This document shows positions 57,108 through 64,000 of a DNA stretch of 64,000 nucleotides, in pieces. The translations under genes and the position numbers were made by a program. Below the pieces are notes generated by a model that ran no database searches, had not been told where the DNA came from, and was given only the letters and a program-made list of their open reading frames with translations. Position 1 is the first letter of the stretch; every line of letters starts with the position of its first letter. This stretch comes from Aquatica leii (taxonomy: Eukaryota; Arthropoda; Insecta; Coleoptera; Lampyridae): NCBI GenBank assembly GCA_035610365.1, contig CM069432.1:188775027-188839026 (forward strand), read 5' to 3'.

Positions 57108-60009
57108 AAGAAAATGGTTTAATAGCAATATGTTTCGTACGAGCATGAAACACAGAATCATTTGCCAAGCATTGTACACCACGATTATCCACATAAATTG
57201 TAAGATCGGTCCATTCATCGAGTTCCAGCTCGTTCAGCAAACTGATCAAAGAAATAAGTTCTTTGGCTGCCTCTGCCAGGCTGACATACACCGTCTCCGT
57301 CGACAACAAAGCAACGTTTTTTTTGCTTTTACGATTTCCACGTGATTGCAGCACCACTCAGTATAAATGCGTATCCCGTATATGAACGCAATCAACACTA
57401 CAATTAGCCCAATCAGCATCGGAATAACCAAACCATAATTTATCAGTACGCGTATACACAAATCCAGTATCGACACTACCAGCTAGGTATCTCAAAACTC
57501 TCTTCGCTGAAAGCCATTGACATTTACGCGGCTTCTCAACAAATTGTGGCAACAGTGAGACAGTGTTCGCAATATCAGGGCGCGTTGCCACAGATAAATA
57601 CATAAGTGCTCCGATCATTTCTCAAAATGGGTATTTACAAGATGAGTCATTTTCATCTTCGACCAAATGCACATTCGTTTCTGATAGTGTCACAACCAGG
57701 TTACATTTATCCATCCCATATTGTTTAAGTAACCTAACATATAACCTATTTGAGAAAATTTCACCTGATCCTTACTTTTATCAATCTCCAGACCTAAACA
57801 ATATTTCACGAGACCAAGATCTTTTATTTCGAATACTTCCAAAAGTTTTTGTTTTATTTTTCGTACACACACAATATCTCGCGACGCAACGAAATTATCA
57901 TCCTCATATACTACCACCAATATTATATCGTTATCTGGATCGCCATAAAACAAACAAGGGTCATTCTTTGCACACTTTAAACCCATAGTATAAAGATTAT
58001 CACTCAGACGCGAATACCACTGACGGCGGGATTGCTTTAAACTATACAACACTTTCTTTGCCCTGCACGCGTTACCACCATCACTTACTTGCATTAGCAT
58101 TTTATTCGCACGAGCACTTACTGCCGAAGTCTTATTTTGCCTGGACATTATCCTCTTTAGCATCTCGTTCAACATTTCCGGCACCTTCATGATCACATCT
58201 TCTAGCGTTCCACCACGTCGAACTGCACAGCGAATGCGAACACTAGTCGTAATGTCTCCAGCCTGGCTACAGGAGCAAACGTCTGATAATAATCAACACC
58301 GTACATCTGACTGTTACCTTTTGCTACAAGCCGAGCTTTACGTCTGTCGATATCACCATACTTATTCGTTAAAACCAGACGACACCTAACAACATTCGTC
58401 TTTTCGAATAATATTCTACGTATCATTCTTCACGAGATACGTGCGTTCGACTTCAATTGCATCTTTCCATTGGTCACACGCGTCACTTTCTAAGGCATCT
58501 GACACACTGACTTTTGCTACACCGACAAACGCATCATCTTCAATTTTTGAGTCAACATTATCTATTTGAACGTCGTAATCTTGTACTGCCGCACGTGTCG
58601 ACCGAAATATTTTGCGTGATCGCCCTCTGCTTCCCGTACGTAACAATTTTGGTCTACCGGGTCCACTTATCAGATCCTGATCCCGTTCTGTTTTAGTAAT
58701 TTCAGGGATAACAAGAACTGTATGGCATTCTTCGCTGTTTAATTCATCATCATGCAAACCCTCGACAATTTTCTGTTAATTGTTTTTACTGTCTTTCGTA
58801 TCAAACGGACCGTTATTAAACTTTTCCAAAATTTTAAACCTCCTCCCTGGGATATCCCACAAAAACACCTTGTATAGCTCTTGGTGCGAGGTTGTCTTTG
58901 TTTGGGTCTTTATCTAGCACAAGCACCTTTGACCCAAACTTCCTAAAGTAATTCAGGTTTACTTTATTAGTAGTCCACTTTTCGTACATTACCATTCTCG
59001 TTTGACTTCGATTGCGAATGTAACAAGTCGTGGCGATGGTTTCACACTAAAACGATGCACTTAAACATCTAGCCATATCCAACAAAGCACGGTTCATTCG
59101 CTCGGCAACTCCATTTTGTTGTGGAGTGCGAGGAACCGTCAACCGTCTTTCAATACCTTGTTCAAATAAGTATTTATTAAACTCGGCATTACAGTATTGT
59201 CGACCGTTGTCCATTGCAAGTACTTTACTTTCAAACCAGTATGTCGTTCTACAAGCTGTTGGTAAATTTTGAAAACTTCGAGCACACCACACTTGTTCTT
59301 AATACACTTTGTACCATCGCGTACTGTAGTCCACGAATGTTACAAAATATTTTGCACGTCCTGTAGATTCCGTTCTAAATGGACCCACAACGTCCGAATG
59401 CACAATTTTTAATGTTTCGTTACACGGCATTCAACCTTTGGGGAACGATAATGCAGTCATTTTACCCTGTAAGCACACTTCACAACGTAATAACTGTGTT
59501 ACATCCTTTAGATCAACCTTAAACATAACTCGATCACGCAGCAATTTCACAAGATCATTGCTATTCAAGTGACCTAGTCGTTCATACCACAACATTAAGT
59601 TTCAACTCAGTAACTACAACTCCAGCACACTCAACGTTTTCCCGTATAAAGTACAAATCACCTTAGCGCTCTGCCATTATTAAAACATTTCCCAAAAAAT
59701 CTTGCACAATCGCGCTCTTTTTAAAAAAATCACTTAATGTCCATTGTTCGTAACTTTCGCGATGGAAATAAGGTTTATTCTCAAGTTCGGTACATACAAA
59801 GTGTCATTAAACGCTATCAGTCGTTGACCGCTGTCACTACTAATTGTGCGGTACAACCACAATCTAAAAACCACGCTTTATTTCCGCATATTTCGGTTTT
59901 CCCTTGCCTTTATCAAGATTTTTTACTAGGACACGAATTGGCTTTATTTCCCTTTACACCGCACTTAAAACATCTAAAAACGCGTTCTTCTGTGTCGTTC
60001 CGTCTGAAT
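57108..60009 (-). pseudogene. pol: Copia-3 pol
   Basis: The protease site reads WFLDCGCTA, with Cys in place of the Ser of the DSG triad. The integrase retains MDNGRQYCNAEF and VPRTPQQNGVAERMNR (59,290-59,047). RT motifs include [15 protein letters not shown] (58,300 region) and VVVYEDDNFVAS, where YVDD has become YEDD (about 57,915). RNase H is present as YSDADWANCS and LSTETVYVSLAEAAKEL and ends with HARTKHIAIK at the Copia-2 junction. Frames change at least six times, so no functional polyprotein remains. Confidence 0.85.
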
Positions 60010-60610
60010 TTTAACCAACGGCCATAACTATGACGTCACTTCCAGAACATTCCCTCTTTGACTCGCTGTGTTTAATAATCTTCACCTTTAATTCTTTTGG
60101 AGTCGACAACTTTCTATTACTGTACAAAAATTATCGTATGACGAAGGAATAATGTACAAAATCATAATAGTAAGCAGATCATTGTTAATTTGAACTTGCA
60201 TACTTTCTAGTCTACAGCATCAAAAAAATTGTTTAACTGTTCTTTGACGTCACCGCCCGCATCTAACTTATGTAACATCAATTGCTTCATCAATGTCGCT
60301 TTCTTGGCAGGACCTTTTGAAACATAAATTGAATCCAACTTTAACCAAACATCATGCGACATTTCACAACCTCGAATCTGTTTCAACTCCGACGGTTGAA
60401 TTAATAAGATTAAATCAGCCTTTGCCGTCTTATCTTTTTCCATCAAAACTTCTATCGCTTCAGGTGTTCCGGTAACAGTACCGCATTCCGGTTCACGTAC
60501 TCCCACAAGTTGTCTTTTGTAAGCAACGCTTCAATTTGGATCCTCCAAGTATCGTAATTATCTTTCGACAGTAATTCAATGCGCGAATATGATAACGATT
60601 TGGAATCCAT
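60010..60610 (-). pseudogene. gag: Copia-3 gag
   Basis: The ATG at 60,610 begins MDSKSLSYSRIELLSKDNYD and continues to WEYV, where a frame change near 60,490 leads to TGTPEAIEVLMEKDKTAKADL and LKLDSIYVSKGPAKKATL (60,480-60,210), a typical UBN2-type gag. After a stop and further frame changes, LLTIMILYIIPSSYDNF and a degenerate zinc knuckle CFKCGVKGNKANSC (about 59,985-59,940, just past the nominal end) follow. In the knuckle the zinc-binding His is Asn. Confidence 0.8.
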
Positions 60611-60719
60611 CTTCAACACAACAAAGGATTGATATATTTAACGCAATTATAGTTAATAGGAGTGTATTCTATATTCGACCACTTTATATTCACTCGCAAC
60701 AGATGAAATTAAATAGGCA

Positions 60720-60735
60720 TACTAGGCCCACCACC
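60720..60735 (-). promoter_or_regulatory. Copia-3 primer-binding site
   Basis: The minus strand reads GGTGGTGGGCCTAGTA directly inside the LTR. This is a variant of the internal initiator tRNA-Met site seen in Copia-1, with which it shares GGGCCTAG. Confidence 0.65.
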
Positions 60736-60903
60736 TGTTAGAATTTGTAGGATGAGAATATTTATTAAAATGCAGCAGGTAAATATAAGATAAGTACACG
60801 AAACGTAAATTCGTCTGTGACACTAACTAATTGCTACGTGCGGTCACGGCCCGTAACTCTAGCATGCATGCGGGATGCCTCGCTATAAGGTATAGTTCCA
60901 ACA
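60736..60903 (-). repeat. Copia-3 5' LTR (predicted, 168 bp)
   Basis: The inner end is set by the primer-binding site at 60,735. The outer end is inferred from TGTTGGAAC (reverse of 60,895-60,903). There is no second LTR for comparison, so the outer boundary is tentative. Confidence 0.55.
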
Positions 60904-62726
60904 AAATATGACACTACAGTGATCGTTCGCCGTTCACATAAAAATATTCTTCTAAAAAATATAACTTTAAAAACTAAACATTTTTATTTATACAGTTAAC
61001 AAATTACATTATACTTAGTATGAAAAGTTTTATTAAGTATTAAAACTTTAAACAAACCTCAAAACTGAAAAACTATATTTCAAGAATATTTCGCATGTTA
61101 TAATTTTTTTGCATACATTAATCATGCAAAATGTCTTAGAAAGGATACCACATTTGTATGTTAACACTACTATAATCGCGTCTAACATTATACTTAAGAC
61201 AAAAACAATTTATCCAAACTTAGACCATAGTTTAGTTTTATCAAATGTTAATTAGGAAGTTGAATTTGCCATAAACTGCTATTAAATGACAACATAAGCC
61301 AACGAACAAAATTAATATATTTTCAATTACATACCATTTTGTTACATAGTCGACAAGCAAATATTAACTTTTGCAACACATGCAAATTTTCGCTTCAGTT
61401 ATTAAATTTTTGAACATTTATAGCAACACGAAAATGACTAACCGTATAAAAAAATAGAATTTTATTTGTTTGTGTTTAGTTGTTTTATAAAACAATGTAA
61501 AAACTAATTGAGAAATTTATAGTTCTAACCTTTTGTTGCGTTATCAATCATGGCAATCGTATCTATTCTAATTAGAAACGTAAAGGACGATCTTACCTGC
61601 AACATAAAATAGGAATATTGTAGACATATAAAAAAAAAGATAGCTATTGTAAAACTCATTACTTTTAAAGCAAACGAGAATTTAAAAAAACGTAATAAAT
61701 TGTGTAGCATTAATTCCACAGTAATTTGTATTTGATATATAAATATTTTTAACCACTCTAAGTACTGATTTAAGACATTTTCTAAAATTAAATAATAAAT
61801 CGATCCACCAATTGGTGATATAAAATAAGCTAGCATTATTGCACGCTGTAGAAGATTATATTTCTAAACTCCTTTGCACTATTAAACTTGAACGATATGA
61901 TTATAAACGAGAGGTATTGGAAGGTTCGTACTAACAACACATCAATGCCTCAATCTTGATGTATTTCTTAGAGAAAAAAAAACAAATATTTTCTCTAAGT
62001 AAAAATAATCATTATTGTAGCGTGTAGCAGTTTCAGTCATCTTTAAGTTTTTAAATTTCAATTACAGAAAAGTACTTTATGTTTTTGTTACAATCACGTC
62101 ATAAACCTATTAAAAACAATACTAGTAGTAAAACAGTTAAAAGCACAAAATATAATTCGACAAATCTACAATAAAAAGCAAATCGATACAAGCTGTTATA
62201 ATATTCTAATAAATTTTTCCGTTATCTTGTATGCGTGCACAGTACCTCTATTTCGTTAATCACTTAATAATAGGCAATCTTATCTATAGCTAAATATATT
62301 AAGTTGCCAAAAAAACGTAATTCAAATGCTTCAATAAACACTAAAAGAATTTTTATTCCTAATTTTTTCTTGTTACTTGTTGCATTTCTTTTGGTTCCTC
62401 TAAAAATTAAACTTCCGCTTTTCACATGCAAGTTTTCTACTAGATACCATTAAAACAATTATACCTTCTTATTCAGAATGTTCTATCAGTAATGAGTTTT
62501 AAAAATTGCCCATGAGCAATAAATTGTACAAATAACAAACAAAACACCAACTTCACATATTTTCCAATCTTTTAGTTTTAGTACTGCTTTAGCAACTTAT
62601 TTGCAGCGTCAAAGTATTTGAAATAGTAATTTTTGTATTACAACTTGCTACCCTAGTAGCACACAAAGTTGGAACTATATGGTTCCGATCTGTTTCCGAT
62701 ATTTGAATATTGGCCAATATTGGTCA
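60904..62726. other. AT-rich DNA, no gene recognised
   Basis: No supported gene. The 103-codon minus frame at 61,525-61,836 is rich in Ile, Phe and Leu as expected for AT-rich DNA and is not recognisable. Confidence 0.5.
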
Positions 62727-64000
62727 TAGTGATGTGGAGTGGGTAAATATCCAGTGGGTAGGTAAATATTTTTTGGGTATTTACCCGAGGCCTGGGTAAA
62801 TACCTAAAAACTGGGTATTTAAATTATCGTTGATCAATTTTTATATTAAGCTGAAGTATATATTAATTTTATGTATGTCCATATGTGTAGGTTGTATTTA
62901 ATTAACTGGTTGTTTATTTCAAAAGTGAAATTATAGCATTTACACGAGCACAATATTAAACATCAAATTTTATTAAAACATTAAAAGATCAAAATAGTAA
63001 ATAACGTAAGTTTGTCTCACGCACAATATAGACAAAATATTATTTGCTACCATTTAGAAAAGTAAACAAATTAATTTAAGTATTATTAAAAAAAATGACC
63101 AATAGGTACCGAAGAAATAATTTTTTTCCTGAAAAAAAAACTTTTTTGTTGTAAAGAACAGTAAACAAACTGTAATTTAAATTTGGTAAAACTGAGAACA
63201 AAAATAAATTCAAGATAAAGTTATCGCGTTACGTGTGTTATTTACTTCATTGTTCTAGGAATTTCATATTTGTTCCAAGTACTTTGGTTAAAGTATCCCC
63301 AAATTTTTGCACATAACACTATAAAAATTTAGTTGAATGTAGTAATGAAAAAAAAGCTGAATTTATAAAAACAAGTAGTATATACTTCCTTAAAAATTTT
63401 CTCGCAATGTCATGTTTCATTTTCATTTAGTTCTTGTTTTGATTTATTGAATAGTGAATGTGAATAAGTGAAAAGTGAAAAAAAACAATGGGAAAGAAAA
63501 AAGAACCTGCTTGGAACTTTGTTATTGTTAAAAAAGATATAAAAGTGTTCAATGTAAGTACTGCAATGCTGAGTACAAACATGTCAATGTAAAGAAAATG
63601 GAGAAACTTATATGGAAGAATTTTCAGCACTTTTAGTTTGATTCACAGTAAAAAAAGAAACCGTTTAACATCTAAAAGAGCAGCTAAACTCACATTTGTA
63701 TCATATAATTGGAAGATTATGCATGTAACCAGGAGACAATGGCAAAGAAACAAAAAAAGAATTAACTAACGAAAAAAATCCAACACAAGAAAAAGAAAAT
63801 TTACAATTATTTACAACTGAAGAAAATTACACAGAAACAAATAATTTGTGCAGTTTGTCTGATAAGTCAAACTCTGAGTCCCATTATGAAACATCTGAAT
63901 CTGATTCAGATTAATGTTAAAATTAGAATTATAAACGATCTTTATTTAAATTTAACTAAATACATTAATACTCTTTTACGCATTGTGACTAGAAAAAAAG
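62727..64000 (+). mobile_element. Internally deleted hAT element, right end outside the window
   Basis: TAGTGATGTGGAGTGGGTAAATATCC at 62,727, with GGGTAAATA phrases repeated nearby (62,748-62,815), resembles a hAT terminus with subterminal transposase-binding repeats. It is followed by the remnant hAT transposase below. The other terminus and target duplication are not in the window. Confidence 0.5.
63488..63914 (+). pseudogene. hAT transposase: BED finger joined to C-terminal end, middle deleted
   Basis: The ATG at 63,488 begins MGKKKEPAWNFVIV, the usual opening of a BED zinc finger. After a frame change near 63,553 the finger continues QCKYCNAEYKHV (the CxxC pair). Instead of the catalytic core, the next recognisable stretch is IHSKKRNRLTSKRAAKLTFVSYNWK (63,640-63,715), which corresponds to the C-terminal dimerisation part of hAT transposases. 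An acidic tail SESHYETSESDSD then ends at TAA 63,912-63,914. The catalytic DDE core is absent, so only a non-autonomous remnant remains. Confidence 0.65.

Larger units (their letters stand above)
57108..60903 (-). mobile_element. Copia-3: 3'-truncated Ty1/Copia retrotransposon
   Basis: From the predicted 5' LTR (60,736-60,903) the minus strand carries primer-binding site, gag, protease, integrase, RT and RNase H. It stops abruptly inside RNase H (after RTKHIAIK) at the 5' LTR of Copia-2. No 3' LTR or tail is found on the far side of Copia-2. The family is distinct from Copia-1 and Copia-2 in sequence. Confidence 0.85.

Overview
The window is about 70% A+T and shows no bacterial-type operons. 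It carries three Copia LTR retrotransposons, a pair of Penelope-like fragments, hAT and IS630/mariner-type DNA transposon remnants, and one splice-bounded 5' exon. This fits an arthropod nuclear genome, most likely an insect. Two of the Copia elements are primed by an internal piece of initiator tRNA-Met, as in Drosophila copia. I recognise no intact single-copy host gene; long AT-rich stretches hold nothing I can name.

Layout: 1-18.4 kb is mostly anonymous AT-rich DNA with a candidate MITE family (1.2 kb and, inverted, 16.3 kb), two head-to-head Penelope-like fragments (6.2-7.8 kb), a 288-bp hAT MITE with a perfect 8-bp target duplication (8.7 kb) and a pogo/Tigger-like terminus (17.3 kb). 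Copia-1 (18,395-22,963, minus strand) has LTRs that look identical but a heavily broken gag-pol. A decayed IS630/mariner-type transposase with an upstream exon and intron lies at 27.9-28.9 kb, and a fold-back element at 31.8-32.1 kb.

The centre of interest is 34,157-48,272: a 14.1-kb, near-perfect palindrome whose 6.95-kb and 7.14-kb arms meet at a 32-bp spacer (41,103-41,134). It begins AG, ends CT and is flanked by the 6-bp direct repeat CACGGC, which are the integration hallmarks of Polintons/Mavericks. Each arm carries two copies of an adenain-like cysteine protease (the Polinton/adintovirus maturation protease), a small protein that looks like a divergent DnaQ/RNase H-fold exonuclease, a protein with two CxxC pairs, a duplicated gene of unknown function, and a short basic ORF. 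It also has five repeats at an exact 25-bp period beside the axis, a tRNA-like Pol III promoter, about 190-bp subterminal repeats and 12-bp terminal repeats. I found no DNA polymerase, integrase, ATPase or capsid gene, so I read it as an integrated inverted dimer (hairpin-type replication product) of a small, non-autonomous Polinton-like element. The arms have begun to diverge independently: one protease copy is open only in the right arm.

From 50.3 to 51.8 kb is a candidate DNA transposon with 18-bp perfect terminal inverted repeats and an internal ~320-bp repeat array. Copia-2 (52,991-57,107) directly abuts Copia-3 (57,108-60,903), interrupting the latter's RNase H domain without a recognisable target duplication. 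An internally deleted hAT transposase gene runs to the right edge.
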